Source: an uncultured Eubacteriales bacterium
Lineage (GTDB): Bacteria > Bacillota > Clostridia > Oscillospirales > Acutalibacteraceae
DNA: 40,109 nucleotides
Assembly (NCBI GenBank): GCA_934636435.1
Contig: CAKUAQ010000018.1
Location: 1 to 40,109, forward strand
Direction of reading: 5' to 3'
Shown here: positions 15,835 to 24,720 of the stretch, one piece after another
How positions within the stretch are numbered: the stretch's first letter is position 1
Layout: every line of letters begins with the position of its first letter
Notes under the pieces: model-generated
What the model saw: the letters and a program-made list of their open reading frames with translations, nothing else
What the model was told of the DNA's origin: nothing
The model's database searches: none
Program-made: the position numbers and the translations under genes

Positions 15835-16298
15835 ATGGACATTACCTACACCACCGATCGAAAAAAATTCAACTACCGTGTCGCCGGCATTTTCCTCTCC
15901 GACGGCAAACTATTAGCCATGCGCAATGAGCGACTTCCTTATTTCGCGCTGCCAGGCGGCAGGGTTCAGTTGGGCGAAACCGCTGAACATGCAATTCTGC
16001 GAGAAATAAAGGAGGAACTGCAAATCACCCCCACGATTATCCGTCCGCTGTGGCTCAATCAAAGCTTTTTTACTGAGGACGTAGACAAACTGCAGTATCA
16101 TGAGCTATGTCTATATTTTCTGATGGACGGTTCAGCCGGTGGTTTGACCGCAAAGGAAAATTGCTTTACATATCGGGAGGGCGATCGGATGCATGCGTTT
16201 GAATGGCTGAAATTGGAGCGACTTCAGAATACATACTTTTGAAGACGGCTATTTCCCACTTACCCGATCACCTGGAACTGCGTGTTGAATATGAATAG
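15835..16298 (+). pseudogene. Nudix hydrolase, C-terminus frameshifted
   Basis: Hydrolase of nucleoside diphosphate-linked substrates. The Nudix box is at residues 42-64: GRVQLGETAEHAILREIKEE, with the usual later G replaced by Q. The present frame stops at 16242 after 135 residues (ends LQNTYF). The next bases in another frame read LKTAISHLPDHLELRVEYE and stop at 16298, which is the C-terminal helix normally found in this family (...L-P-x-x-L/I-E-H...). A single lost base in or near the TTTT at about 16233-16240 explains this. The catalytic box is intact, so the shortened protein might still work. ATG at 15835 follows AAGGAGAT. Confidence 0.75.
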
Positions 16299-16330
16299 TG
16301 GTTATTTCGCTCTATATATCTGTCGATTGC

Positions 16331-16371
16331 AAAAGGGACTCACCGAAGCACTCCGGTAAGTCCCTTTTTTT
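16331..16371. terminator. Bidirectional terminator
   Basis: Stem AAAAGGGACT...ACCG / CGGT...AGTCCCTTTT between the Nudix gene (+) and the peptidase gene (-), with U-runs both ways. Confidence 0.88.
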
Positions 16372-16395
16372 GCAGCTTATTAACCTTTACAGATG

Positions 16396-17463
16396 TTACA
16401 GAATGATCAGTTCATGGGGGCTACCGGTCAGGTCAATACAGCCCTCCGGCGTCACATACACCATATCCTCAATGCGCACACCAAACCGATTTTCCAGATA
16501 GATACCCGGCTCCACGGTCATAACCGTTCCGGCTTTCAGCACCGTATCGCAGCGGGTGTTGAAATTGGGGCGTTCGTGTATCTCGATGCCCACGCTATGC
16601 CCCAAGCCATGACCGAAGCATCCCTCATATCCGGCACCGTAAATAATGTCCCGGGCGATCTTATCCACATCCCGGCATACCAATCCCGGCTTTACAGCGT
16701 CGATCGCCGCCTGCTGCGCCTGTCGCACCGTTTCATATACCCGGCGCTGCTCGTCAGAGACCTCTCCCACCGCCACGGTACGGGTCATATCCGAGCGGTA
16801 GCCGTCTACTACGGCGCCGAAATCCATCGTCAAAAAATCGCCCCGTTCCACCTTCTTGTCCGTGGGAACGCCGTGGGGCAAGGACGAGTTTTTACCGGAA
16901 ACCACAATGAAATCAAAGGACACGCCCTCCGACCCGAGCCGCCGCATATAAAATTCCATATCCAGCATAATCTCCCGTTCGGTACGCCCGGGGGTAATCT
17001 GTCCGAGAATATAGGTAAAGGTATCGTCGGTCAGCTTCTGTGCCTGTTTAATCAAAGACAGCTCGTGCTCATTTTTGACGCTGCGCAAATCCCGCAGAGT
17101 GTCGTCCAACCGAGAGTCTTCCGGGATTTCCACACCGCACAGCGCCTCCTGCAGCGATTTCAGCGCGCTCATAGAAATATACTCATTTTCCACAAACAGA
17201 GTCTTTGTCCCATCGGCGGCGCACAGCTCCGCCAGCTCCTTCATCGGAGCGGTTGACAGCTGTACCCGGCAGGATTTTACGGTTTCCCGCGCCTTCTCCA
17301 CATAGCGGAAATCAATCAGAAACACAGCCTGCTTTTGGCTGATATAGACATACCCATCGCTGGTTTCAAAACCGGTCACGTAAAACCGGTTGGGCACGCT
17401 GGCAATCAGAGCCGCCCCATCTGCCGGCAGCAGCTTACGAATTTCCTCTACAATACGATCCAT
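16396..17463 (-). CDS. Xaa-Pro peptidase (M24B, aminopeptidase P type)
   Basis: Cytoplasmic metallopeptidase that cleaves N-terminal residues ahead of proline. The 355 residues have a creatinase-type N-domain (1-125) and a pita-bread catalytic domain (130-355). All five metal ligands are present: D214 and D225 (LTMDFGAVVDGYRSD), H289 (GHGLGHSVGIEIHE), E318 (TVEPGIYL) and E332 (VRIEDMV). The start ATG at 17463 follows AAGGAGATG. Many clostridial relatives precede efp, but here no efp is adjacent. It has its own promoter. Confidence 0.94.
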   Translation of the reverse strand: MDRIVEEIRKLLPADGAALIASVPNRFYVTGFETSDGYVYISQKQAVFLIDFRYVEKARETVKSCRVQLSTAPMKELAELCAADGTKTLFVENEYISMSALKSLQEALCGVEIPEDSRLDDTLRDLRSVKNEHELSLIKQAQKLTDDTFTYILGQITPGRTEREIMLDMEFYMRRLGSEGVSFDFIVVSGKNSSLPHGVPTDKKVERGDFLTMDFGAVVDGYRSDMTRTVAVGEVSDEQRRVYETVRQAQQAAIDAVKPGLVCRDVDKIARDIIYGAGYEGCFGHGLGHSVGIEIHERPNFNTRCDTVLKAGTVMTVEPGIYLENRFGVRIEDMVYVTPEGCIDLTGSPHELIIL

Positions 17464-17512
17464 AAGAAATGCATCTCCTTTTCACTAAGCTCCGGTATTC
17501 CGGACTGTCTCA

Positions 17513-17541
17513 ATTATACGCCTGTCTTTTCCAAAACGCAA
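17513..17541 (-). promoter_or_regulatory. Promoter of the Xaa-Pro peptidase gene
   Basis: Minus strand: -35 TTGCGT (17541-17536), 17 bases, -10 TATAAT (17518-17513). Confidence 0.75.
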
Positions 17542-17565
17542 GCACAAAGCACAAAAAACAGAAAA

Positions 17566-17600
17566 GCGCCCCCATTTCCGGTTTTCGGAAATGGGGGCGC
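17566..17600 (-). terminator. Terminator of the PFOR gene
   Basis: Perfect 15-base GC-rich stem GCGCCCCCATTTCCG / CGGAAATGGGGGCGC followed on the minus strand by TTTTCTGTTTTTTG. Confidence 0.93.
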
Positions 17601-17627
17601 CCTCAGTTATTGGTTTAGACGAACCGC

Positions 17628-20600
17628 TCAGACATTCTGCCCGTACAGGTCGCCCAGCCGCAGCAAATGCTCATAGCGAGCCTTTGCGGTAGCCTCCGCC
17701 TTGGTGAACAACTCCTCAGCGCGCTCCGGGAAGGAACGGGTCAGCGAGGAGTACCGCGCCTCATTCATGATGAAATCACGATAGTTCGTGGTGGGAGCCT
17801 TGCTATCCATGGAGAAGGGGTTCTTGCCCTCCGCCTTGTTGGCGGGGTTGAACCGGAACATATTCCAGTAGCCGCAATCCACAGCCTTCTTCATCTCCGC
17901 CTGGCAGTTAACCATACCGCCCTTGATGGAGTGCATCTCGCAGGGGGCGTAGCCGATAACCAGCGACGGACCCGGATACGCCTCTGCCTCTGCCAGAGCC
18001 TTGATGGTCTGGTTCATGTCGGCACCCATAGCGATCTGTGCCACATAGATATAGCCATAGCTCATGGCGATCTCCGCCAGAGACTTCTTGGCAATCGCCT
18101 TGCCGGCGGCAGCAAACTGTGCCACCTGACCGATATTGGATGCCTTGGACGCCTGACCGCCGGTGTTGGAATACACCTCGGTATCGAACACCATCACATT
18201 GACATCCTCGCCCTGCGCCAGCACGTGGTCCAGACCGCCGAAGCCGATGTCGTATGCCCAGCCGTCGCCGCCGAAGATCCAGACGGATTTCTTGGACAGA
18301 TATTCCTTGTGCGTCAGGATATCCTTACGCAGCGGGCAGTCACAATCCATCTTCTCCAGCTCGGCAACCATCGCTTTGGCTGCATCGCCGTTGGTCTTGC
18401 CGTCGTTCAGCGTATCCAGATACGCAGCGCAGGCGGCCTTGACGGTTTCGGGGGTTCTGTCGTCCGCCGCCAGCTCCTTCACCTCGTCGATGAGACGGCT
18501 GCGGATGGCCTTCTGACCCAGATACATACCGTAGCCATGCTCGGCGTTATCCTCGAACAGGGAGTTCGCCCAAGCGGGGCCGTGACCGTTCTTGTCCGTG
18601 GTGTACGGAGAGGTGGCCGCAGGACCGCCCCAGATGGAGGAGCAGCCGGTGGCGTTGGAAATATACATCCGATCACCGAACAGCTGAGTGATCAACCGGG
18701 CATAGGAGGTCTCGGCACAGCCCGCACAGGACCCAGAAAACTCCAGCAGCGGCTTTTTGAACTGGCTGCTGATGACGGTAGTGCCGGTGGTCTCGGGCTT
18801 CTCGGAAACCTTCTCCACGCAATAATCGAACACATCCTGCTCCGGCAGTTGGCTCTCCTGCGCCACCATGGTCAGGGAGTTGGTCGGGCAGACGCCCACG
18901 CACACGCCGCAGCCCATGCAATCCAGCGGAGAAATCGCCAGAGTATAGGTGTAGTTGGTCTTGATAACCGGCTTGGGGGCCTTCTTCATGTTGGCCGGAG
19001 CCGCAGCCACTTCCTCCTCGTTGAGAGCGAAGGGGCGGATAGTAGCATGGGGGCAAACGAAAGCGCACTTATTGCACTTGGCGCAGGTGTCGGGATTCCA
19101 CGCGGGAACCATCACCGCCACGCCGCGCTTCTCATACGCAGAAGCGCCCTGCTCGAAGGTGCCGTCCACGTGATCCACGAAAGTGGACACCGGCAGGCTG
19201 TCGCCGTTCATCTTGCCCACGGGGATCATGATGTCGTCTACCTGCTTGACAAGCTTGGCGGGACCATGCTCGGTCACAGCCTTGTCCGCGTCCTTGGCAT
19301 CCGCCCAGGAGGCAGGCACGTCGATCTTCACGAATGCGGTAGCACCGGCGTCGATAGCCTTTTCGTTCATCTCGACGATCTCTTTGCCCTTCTTCATGAA
19401 CTTCTGGGCCTTTTCTTTCATGTAGCCGATCGCTTCGTCCACCGGCAGCACTTTGGACAGCGCGAAGAACGCCGACTGCAGCACGGTATTGGTACGCTTA
19501 CCCAGACCGATCTGCGCCGCCAGGTCGATCGCATTCACGGTGTACAGCTGAATATTGTTGCGAGCGATATAGCGCTTCGCCTCAGCGGGCATATGCTCGT
19601 CCAGCTCCTCCGGTGTCCACTGACAGTTGATCAGGAACACGCCGCCGGGTTTAACGTCGTTCACCATCTTATAGCCCTTGATGACATAGGACGGGTTGTG
19701 GCATGCCACAAAGTCCGCCTTATTGATGTAATAGGGGCTCTTGATGGGCTGATCGCCGAAGCGCAGGTGGCTGATGGTGATACCGCCGGTCTTTTTGGAG
19801 TCATACTGGAAATATGCCTGCACATACTTATCGGTATGATCGCCGATAATCTTAATGGAGTCCTTGTTGGCGCCGACGGTACCGTCGCCACCCAGACCCC
19901 AGAACTTGCACTCCTTGGTGCCGGGAGCCGCCGTGTTCGGCGCCTCGGTCTCTTCCAGAGACAGACCGGTCACATCGTCCACAATACCGATGGTGAACTG
20001 ATGCTTCGGTTCCGCCTTCGTCAGCTCATGATACACCGCGAACACACTGGCAGGCGGGGTATCCTTAGAGCCCAGACCGTAACGGCCGCCGATCACCTTG
20101 ATGTCGCCGCGACCCTGAGTTGCCAGCGCCGTCACCACATCCATGTACAGCGGCTCGCCCAGAGAACCGGGCTCCTTCGTCCGATCCAGCACGGCGATCT
20201 TCTTGACGGTAGCGGGAATCGCCGCCGCCAACTTATCGGCACGGAAAGGACGATACAACCGCACCTTGACCAGACCGACCTTCTCGCCCTGAGCAGTCAG
20301 ATAGTCAATAACTTCTTCAGCTACATCGCAGATGGAGCCCATCGCCACGATCACACGGTCAGCATCGGCAGCGCCGTAATAGTTGAACAGCTGATAATCG
20401 GTGCCCAGCTTCTCATTGACCTTGCCCATATACTCTTCGACAATGCCGGGGATGGCGTCGTAATACTGGTTGCAGGCCTCACGGTGCTGGAAGAAAATAT
20501 CGCCGTTCTCGTGAGAACCGCGCATCACCGGACGCTCCGGATTCAAAGCGCGCTTGCGGAACGCTTCCACAGCGTCCATATCGCACATCTCTTTCAGATC

Positions 20601-21167
20601 CTCATAATCCCAAACCTGAATCTTCTGAATCTCATGGGAGGTACGGAAACCGTCGAAGAAGTTCAGGAACGGCACGCGTCCCTTGATGGCAGCCAAATGT
20701 GCCACAGCGCCCAGATCCATCACTTCCTGGGGATTGGTCTCCGCCAGCATGGCAAAGCCGGTCTGACGGCAGGCATAGACATCGGAGTGGTCGCCGAAGA
20801 TGTTCAGAGCGTGCGTCGCCACGCAGCGGGCAGACACATGGAACACGCAGGGCAGCAGCTCACCGGCAATCTTATACATATTGGGGATCATCAGCAGCAA
20901 GCCCTGAGAGGCGGTGTAGGTGGTGGTCAGCGCGCCGGCTGCCAGAGAACCGTGTACCGTACCGGAAGCACCCGCCTCCGACTCCATCTCTGCCACTTTG
21001 ACCGTGGTGCCGAAGATGTTTTTCTGACCGGCAGCAGCCCACTGATCCACGTAGTCTGCCATCGGGCTGGACGGCGTGATGGGATAAATTCCCGCCACCT
21101 CGGTGAACGCGTAGGATACATGAGCCGCCGCGTTGTTACCGTCCATGGTCTTGAATTTTCTTGCCAT
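17628..21167 (-). CDS. nifJ: Pyruvate:ferredoxin (flavodoxin) oxidoreductase
   Basis: Homodimeric PFOR that oxidises pyruvate to acetyl-CoA and CO2 and reduces ferredoxin, the main anaerobic pyruvate step. At 1179 residues it matches the one-chain form. Features in order: domain I with YPITPSSPM (about 28-36); middle domains; two 4Fe-4S sites CAKCNKCAFVCP (about 694) and CMGCGVCVGVCP (about 750); the proximal cluster cysteines in SGSCAGCAET (about 814); and the TPP site GCSSIWGG (about 836) with FGGDGWAYDIGFGG later. ATG at 21167 has AAGGAGGACAATATCT upstream. Monocistronic with a strong terminator. Its Fe-S needs would be served by the isc operon at 35-37 kb. Confidence 0.98.
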   Translation of the reverse strand: MARKFKTMDGNNAAAHVSYAFTEVAGIYPITPSSPMADYVDQWAAAGQKNIFGTTVKVAEMESEAGASGTVHGSLAAGALTTTYTASQGLLLMIPNMYKIAGELLPCVFHVSARCVATHALNIFGDHSDVYACRQTGFAMLAETNPQEVMDLGAVAHLAAIKGRVPFLNFFDGFRTSHEIQKIQVWDYEDLKEMCDMDAVEAFRKRALNPERPVMRGSHENGDIFFQHREACNQYYDAIPGIVEEYMGKVNEKLGTDYQLFNYYGAADADRVIVAMGSICDVAEEVIDYLTAQGEKVGLVKVRLYRPFRADKLAAAIPATVKKIAVLDRTKEPGSLGEPLYMDVVTALATQGRGDIKVIGGRYGLGSKDTPPASVFAVYHELTKAEPKHQFTIGIVDDVTGLSLEETEAPNTAAPGTKECKFWGLGGDGTVGANKDSIKIIGDHTDKYVQAYFQYDSKKTGGITISHLRFGDQPIKSPYYINKADFVACHNPSYVIKGYKMVNDVKPGGVFLINCQWTPEELDEHMPAEAKRYIARNNIQLYTVNAIDLAAQIGLGKRTNTVLQSAFFALSKVLPVDEAIGYMKEKAQKFMKKGKEIVEMNEKAIDAGATAFVKIDVPASWADAKDADKAVTEHGPAKLVKQVDDIMIPVGKMNGDSLPVSTFVDHVDGTFEQGASAYEKRGVAVMVPAWNPDTCAKCNKCAFVCPHATIRPFALNEEEVAAAPANMKKAPKPVIKTNYTYTLAISPLDCMGCGVCVGVCPTNSLTMVAQESQLPEQDVFDYCVEKVSEKPETTGTTVISSQFKKPLLEFSGSCAGCAETSYARLITQLFGDRMYISNATGCSSIWGGPAATSPYTTDKNGHGPAWANSLFEDNAEHGYGMYLGQKAIRSRLIDEVKELAADDRTPETVKAACAAYLDTLNDGKTNGDAAKAMVAELEKMDCDCPLRKDILTHKEYLSKKSVWIFGGDGWAYDIGFGGLDHVLAQGEDVNVMVFDTEVYSNTGGQASKASNIGQVAQFAAAGKAIAKKSLAEIAMSYGYIYVAQIAMGADMNQTIKALAEAEAYPGPSLVIGYAPCEMHSIKGGMVNCQAEMKKAVDCGYWNMFRFNPANKAEGKNPFSMDSKAPTTNYRDFIMNEARYSSLTRSFPERAEELFTKAEATAKARYEHLLRLGDLYGQNV

Positions 21168-21238
21168 AGATATTGTCCTCCTTTAAGGATTGATATGAGA
21201 CGCAAAGATGCCGGGAAACCCCTGACATACCACCGAAT

Positions 21239-21267
21239 ATAATAGCACAAGCCCGCTGTAAAGTAAA
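21239..21267 (-). promoter_or_regulatory. Promoter of the PFOR gene
   Basis: Minus strand: -35 TTTACT (21267-21262), 17 bases, -10 TATTAT (21244-21239). Confidence 0.6.
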
Positions 21268-21320
21268 GGTATAAAACGCAAAAAATCCACTAAAAAAGTC
21301 TGAAAAAGCGCGCAAAATCA

Positions 21321-21353
21321 TAGAAAAACCGGTTAGTGCGAACTAACCGGTTT
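21321..21353 (-). terminator. Terminator after the alarmone synthetase gene
   Basis: Perfect 12-base stem AAACCGGTTAGT (21326-21337) / ACTAACCGGTTT (21342-21353), then TTTTTCTA on the minus strand. Confidence 0.88.
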
Positions 21354-21359
21354 GATAAA

Positions 21360-22037
21360 TCAACTTAATTCTTTATAGATTTCCTGCATATACCGATCCA
21401 CATCCGCCAGTTCATCTGCGCAGATTTTCAGCTTGATGCGGTCAATCTCCCCCGCGCCACGCTTGGATTTATAGATCATCTCATGCTCCAAGCTGGCCCA
21501 GGCATCCATCGCCACCGTACGAAGCTGTACCTCCACCGGCACCGACGCCACCTCCGGATCGGAATGGACAGGAACCGCCACCACGATGTGCAGACTGCGG
21601 TAGCCGTTTTCCTTGGGCTTGGCGATGTAATCACTGACTTTCAGCACCTGCAGTCCTTCCTGCACCATAATCAGTTCCGCCAGGCGGTATACGTCATCAA
21701 TATAATTACAGATCACCCGCAGTCCGGCTACGTCCCGCACGTTTTCGAGAATTCCGTCCACCGTCAGCGGAAAGTCGCGACGGTTAGCTTTTTCCAGAAT
21801 GCTCTCCATGGTTTTCATGCGGCTTTCCATATGGTGAATGGGATTGTGATCGTTTTCAGCCTGAAAACGGTCATCGAGACTCTCCAGCCGTGCCGAAACC
21901 TCCCGCAGACCTGCCCGGTAGTGGGGCATCCGCCGTGCCAATTCACGATACAGCTCCGCCGGCGCTTGAAATTCCGCCGGCAAAGCATCCAGACTGATCT
22001 TATAAGCGGAATAGTGGGATTTCTTTTCTAATATCAT
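21360..22037 (-). CDS. Small alarmone synthetase (RelA/SpoT domain, RelQ/YjbM-like)
   Basis: Single-domain (p)ppGpp synthetase without a hydrolase domain. The 225 residues hold the synthetase core: RDVAGLRVICNYIDDVY (about 100-116), DYIAKPKENGYRSLHIVV (about 135-152) with the G-loop Y-R-S, and the VEVQLRTVAMDAWASLEHE block (about 167-185) carrying the catalytic glutamate in E-x-Q-x-R-T. The C-terminal helix ends MQEIYKELS. ATG at 22037 is 94 bases after the HAD gene on the same strand, so the two may be co-transcribed. Confidence 0.92.
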   Translation of the reverse strand: MILEKKSHYSAYKISLDALPAEFQAPAELYRELARRMPHYRAGLREVSARLESLDDRFQAENDHNPIHHMESRMKTMESILEKANRRDFPLTVDGILENVRDVAGLRVICNYIDDVYRLAELIMVQEGLQVLKVSDYIAKPKENGYRSLHIVVAVPVHSDPEVASVPVEVQLRTVAMDAWASLEHEMIYKSKRGAGEIDRIKLKICADELADVDRYMQEIYKELS

Positions 22038-22131
22038 GGTACAATTCCTCTCCGTTCCTCGTCCTGTCTACTGTACCACTCAGCCGTGTCCGGTTTGTTA
22101 GAAGAATGCGAACAAACTGTGAACACCAAAA

Positions 22132-22785
22132 TCACAGTGACGACCGCTGACGAATGATCTCCTCCAGCTCTTCGGGGGCTTTTGCCAATGCGTCTGCTCC
22201 TGCCGCTTCCAGCTCTTGCCGGGAGCCATAACCGTACAGAACCCCCACAGCCGGCAAGCCGCAAGCGTGCGCACCCTCTATATCGTAGCACCGGTCACCG
22301 ATCATCAGCGTGTTCTCCCCGGTTATATCCGGATACTGCTCCCGGATATAACTGATGACAGCTGTCTTGGTAGGACGGCTTTCATCCAGTGTGTTACCGC
22401 CCACGAAAGCAAAATAACCGTCCAAGCCGAAATACCGGAGGATTGTGTGGGTAAATTCCTCCGGTTTGGAAGTGGCAACGATCAGGGTATACCCCGCCTG
22501 CCGCAACGTCCGCAGCAGCGGTTCGATTCCGGGATACAGCTCATTTTCGTATAGTCCCCGGGAGGAAAAGTATTCCCGATAGTATCCCAATGCCTGCTGC
22601 GCCTGTTCCTGTGTCAGCCCGTGGTATCGCTGAAATGAATCTGTCAGCGGCGGCCCGATATACGGGTACAGTTCTTCCCGGGCGGCAGGTATGACCCCGA
22701 ATTTTTCCAGCGCGTACAGCACGGAATTCGTAATTCCCAGCCCCGGATCGGTTAGGGTCCCGTCTAAATCGAATAACAGATACAT
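22132..22785 (-). CDS. HAD-superfamily phosphatase (phosphoglycolate phosphatase-like)
   Basis: Cytoplasmic phosphatase of subfamily IA. Motif I LFDLDGTLTD (D6, D8), a helical cap (about 15-80), motif II VATSKP (about 110), motif III lysine (about 142) and motif IV GDRCYDIEGA (about 166-175) are all present over 217 residues. The ATG at 22785 is chosen because GGGAGTATAG precedes it and the family always starts at this motif; the frame is open 54 bases further up. The substrate is uncertain: pyrophosphate (PpaX) and phosphoglycolate are the usual choices. Confidence 0.92.
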   Translation of the reverse strand: MYLLFDLDGTLTDPGLGITNSVLYALEKFGVIPAAREELYPYIGPPLTDSFQRYHGLTQEQAQQALGYYREYFSSRGLYENELYPGIEPLLRTLRQAGYTLIVATSKPEEFTHTILRYFGLDGYFAFVGGNTLDESRPTKTAVISYIREQYPDITGENTLMIGDRCYDIEGAHACGLPAVGVLYGYGSRQELEAAGADALAKAPEELEEIIRQRSSL

Positions 22786-22818
22786 ATACCTATACTCCCG
22801 TTTCCTGTTACTATGACT

Positions 22819-22847
22819 ATTGTACCGCCGCCACGCCAAAAAAGCAA
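22819..22847 (-). promoter_or_regulatory. Promoter of the HAD phosphatase gene
   Basis: Minus strand: -35 TTGCTT (22847-22842), 17 bases, -10 TACAAT (22824-22819). Confidence 0.65.
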
Positions 22848-22851
22848 GAAA

Positions 22852-22879
22852 ATGCAGCGAATTTTTATTTCCGCTGCAT
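22852..22879 (-). terminator. Terminator after the Cro/C1-type regulator gene
   Basis: 8-base stem ATGCAGCG / CGCTGCAT with a 12-base loop, followed by TTTTCTTGC on the minus strand. Confidence 0.7.
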
Positions 22880-22883
22880 CAAA

Positions 22884-23099
22884 TTACGCTTTATTCTGTT
22901 CCGGCAGCCCTAAAATATAATCGGCGCTCACACGATAAAACCGACACAAGGTCACGATATGCCGCAGCGGAATCTCGTTGATTCCGTTTTCGTAGCGGGA
23001 ATAGACCTGCTGGGTCGTTCCCAACAGTCGGGCGATATCCGCCTGCTTCAGATCCCGATCCTCCCGCAATCCCCGGAGAATTTCGTACCACTCTTTCAT
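22884..23099 (-). CDS. Cro/C1 (XRE) family DNA-binding regulator
   Basis: 71-residue single-domain helix-turn-helix protein. MKEWYEILRGLREDRDLKQ begins the five-helix fold; ADIARLLGTTQQVYSRYENG (about 20-39) is the HTH with the recognition helix; the tail RVSADYILGLPEQNKA is the usual XRE ending. The ATG at 23099 is preferred because the fold starts here; an in-frame ATG 18 bases upstream (23117) is possible. It is divergent from a small gene, and the shared 105-base spacer has a palindrome, so autoregulation and control of the neighbour are likely. Confidence 0.9.
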   Translation of the reverse strand: MKEWYEILRGLREDRDLKQADIARLLGTTQQVYSRYENGINEIPLRHIVTLCRFYRVSADYILGLPEQNKA

Positions 23100-23137
23100 A
23101 CCATCACCGACAGCCATTGTAATACACCAGAATAGTA

Positions 23138-23170
23138 GTATTGACAAATACACTAAATCTGGTTTATCCT
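23138..23170 (+). promoter_or_regulatory. Promoter of the small + gene, with palindromic operator candidate
   Basis: -35 TTGACA (23141-23146), 18 bases, -10 TATCCT (23165-23170). GTATT-GACA-AATAC (23138-23151) is a perfect 5-base-arm palindrome covering the -35. On the minus strand the same bases contain TTGTCA, a possible -35 for the regulator gene. Outer ACCAGA / TCTGGT arms (23126-23131 and 23157-23162) add a wider inverted repeat. Confidence 0.6.
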
Positions 23171-23204
23171 ACATAGGAACCTGTTTTGTAATTTCCGAAG
23201 GAAG

Positions 23205-23462
23205 ATGAGCGAATTGGATTTGTTTGAAACATTGAAAAATGCCGTGGGATGCCCTTATATTTCCGATTTACGCGATGCTCCTTATGACGGAGCGGCGAAA
23301 CACGTATTGGAAACGTTGGATCTCCGAGCGTATTCTTTGAAAGAATTATCCGATGCCGTTACCTATCTCTATGGGACCGCAGTTGCATTTCACACCTATG
23401 GACAGGCAGAGGATTTTCTTCGGATGTCGGCCGACAAGCTATCCTGCCGCGCGCAGAGATGA
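23205..23462 (+). CDS. Small hypothetical protein paired with the XRE regulator
   Basis: 85 residues, soluble, mainly helical by eye, no recognised family. Features: an acidic N-terminus (MSELDLFETLKNAVGCPYIS), a central LKELSDAVTYLYGTAVAFHTYGQAEDF and a basic end. ATG at 23205 has AAGGAAG directly upstream, at unusually short spacing. Its last 24 bases overlap the convergent spoIVB end. Position opposite an XRE gene with a shared operator suggests it is the regulator's target. Confidence 0.6.
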   Translation: MSELDLFETLKNAVGCPYISDLRDAPYDGAAKHVLETLDLRAYSLKELSDAVTYLYGTAVAFHTYGQAEDFLRMSADKLSCRAQR

Positions 23463-24665
23463 TCCGTTCTGCAGTCCCCGTGCCTCCTCCAGCATTGTCT
23501 CCGCGAACACGCCGTAACCGCTCTCCGGATCATCCACCAGTACATGCGTGACAGCTCCCACCAGCCTGCCGTCCTGAAGGATCGGACTTCCGCTCATCCC
23601 CTGCACCACGCCGCCGGTCTTTTCCAACAGAACCGGATCGGTGATACGAATGACCATATTGCGCACTCCGGCGGCAGCGCTGGTGCGCACCTGGCGGATC
23701 TCGATCTCATACAGCGTCGGCTTCTTTCCCTCCACGGTGGTGAGAATCTGCGCCGCGCCCGTATGCACCTCCTGTTTCATCGCCACCTGCATGGCGTTGC
23801 CCCCGCCCGGGTATTGCGATAACCCACCGAACAGACCACAGTCGGCATTTTCCTCCAGACTGCCCAGCCTTCCGGGTTCAAAACCACCGTTCAGCTCGCC
23901 GGGACTGCCTTTGACGCTTTTCTGCACACCATAAATGCGCGCGGGAACGATCTCTCCGCCGGATACCGATACCGGGGAGCCGGTATCTCCGTCGCACACC
24001 GGATGCCCCAGTCCCCCATACGCTCCGGTGGATGGATCGTAAAAGGTCAGCATGCCGATCCCGGCCGTGCTGTCCCTCACCCACAGCCCGGCGCGCCAGC
24101 CGTTTCCGTCCACCGGACGGGCAGGAATGAATGAAGCGGTAAATTCCACCCCGTCTCGGCGAATGCGCAGCGCCAGCGTTCGCCCGCCGGAACGATTCAC
24201 CAGCTTGGCCACCTCCTCGTTGGTCGTCACCGCCTGCCCGTTAATGGAAACGATGGTGTCCCCTACCCGGATGCCTGCCGCTGCAGCCGGATTGACCGCG
24301 CCGCCGGCCGTGGCCACATCCGACATACCCACGATCAGCACCCCATCCATATACAGTTTGATGCCGAAAGGGGTTCCGCATACCGTTACCGTTGTAACAG
24401 GTGCCGTGTGCACAGTGACCGTTTTTACAGGAACCACTCCAAAAATCGACAGCTTGACGGCATTACCCAACGTTTCCCCGGACAAAGCGACCGATCGCGT
24501 GTCCGCATCCGGGCGTGCTGTAAGCCAGATCCCCGCATTCAGATAATCTCCCTCAGAAACTGTGAACTTGTCCGGCAGTGTGTACTGAAAGTACCCCACC
24601 GTCCCCAATGTTACTATACACACAATCGCCAACAGCACATATACGCATTTTCCAAAAGTCCGCAC
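23439..24665 (-). CDS. spoIVB: SpoIVB serine peptidase (S55), sporulation signalling
   Basis: Forespore-secreted protease that starts pro-sigma-K processing by cutting SpoIVFA. The 408 residues have an N-terminal membrane anchor (about 7-26), a PDZ domain (about 100-185, GIRVGDTIVSINGQAV) and the S55 peptidase domain. The catalytic His is H221 in GGLGHPV and the Ser is in GMSGSP (356-361). The start is a GTG at 24665 with GGGGGG eight bases upstream. A sigma-G-type promoter lies about 40 bases upstream. Gene order does not include recN, which often precedes spoIVB in Firmicutes. Confidence 0.95.
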   Translation of the reverse strand: MRTFGKCVYVLLAIVCIVTLGTVGYFQYTLPDKFTVSEGDYLNAGIWLTARPDADTRSVALSGETLGNAVKLSIFGVVPVKTVTVHTAPVTTVTVCGTPFGIKLYMDGVLIVGMSDVATAGGAVNPAAAAGIRVGDTIVSINGQAVTTNEEVAKLVNRSGGRTLALRIRRDGVEFTASFIPARPVDGNGWRAGLWVRDSTAGIGMLTFYDPSTGAYGGLGHPVCDGDTGSPVSVSGGEIVPARIYGVQKSVKGSPGELNGGFEPGRLGSLEENADCGLFGGLSQYPGGGNAMQVAMKQEVHTGAAQILTTVEGKKPTLYEIEIRQVRTSAAAGVRNMVIRITDPVLLEKTGGVVQGMSGSPILQDGRLVGAVTHVLVDDPESGYGVFAETMLEEARGLQNGSSLRAAG

Positions 24666-24686
24666 CGACAGATCCCCCCAACAAAA

Positions 24687-24720
24687 AAATTCCTGCCTCG
24701 GTAGTATGAGGCAGGGATTT
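24687..24720 (-). terminator. Hairpin between the esterase gene and spoIVB
   Basis: Stem CCTGCCTC / GAGGCAGG with outer A-T pairs, followed on the minus strand by AATTTTTTTG. It ends the esterase transcript before spoIVB; its upstream arm overlaps the spoIVB promoter. Confidence 0.85.

Noticed and set aside
17667..21242. A 1191-codon open frame on the + strand opposite the PFOR gene
   Set aside because: It is a codon-bias shadow of a certain, fully conserved PFOR gene; the product is low-complexity and has no ribosome site.
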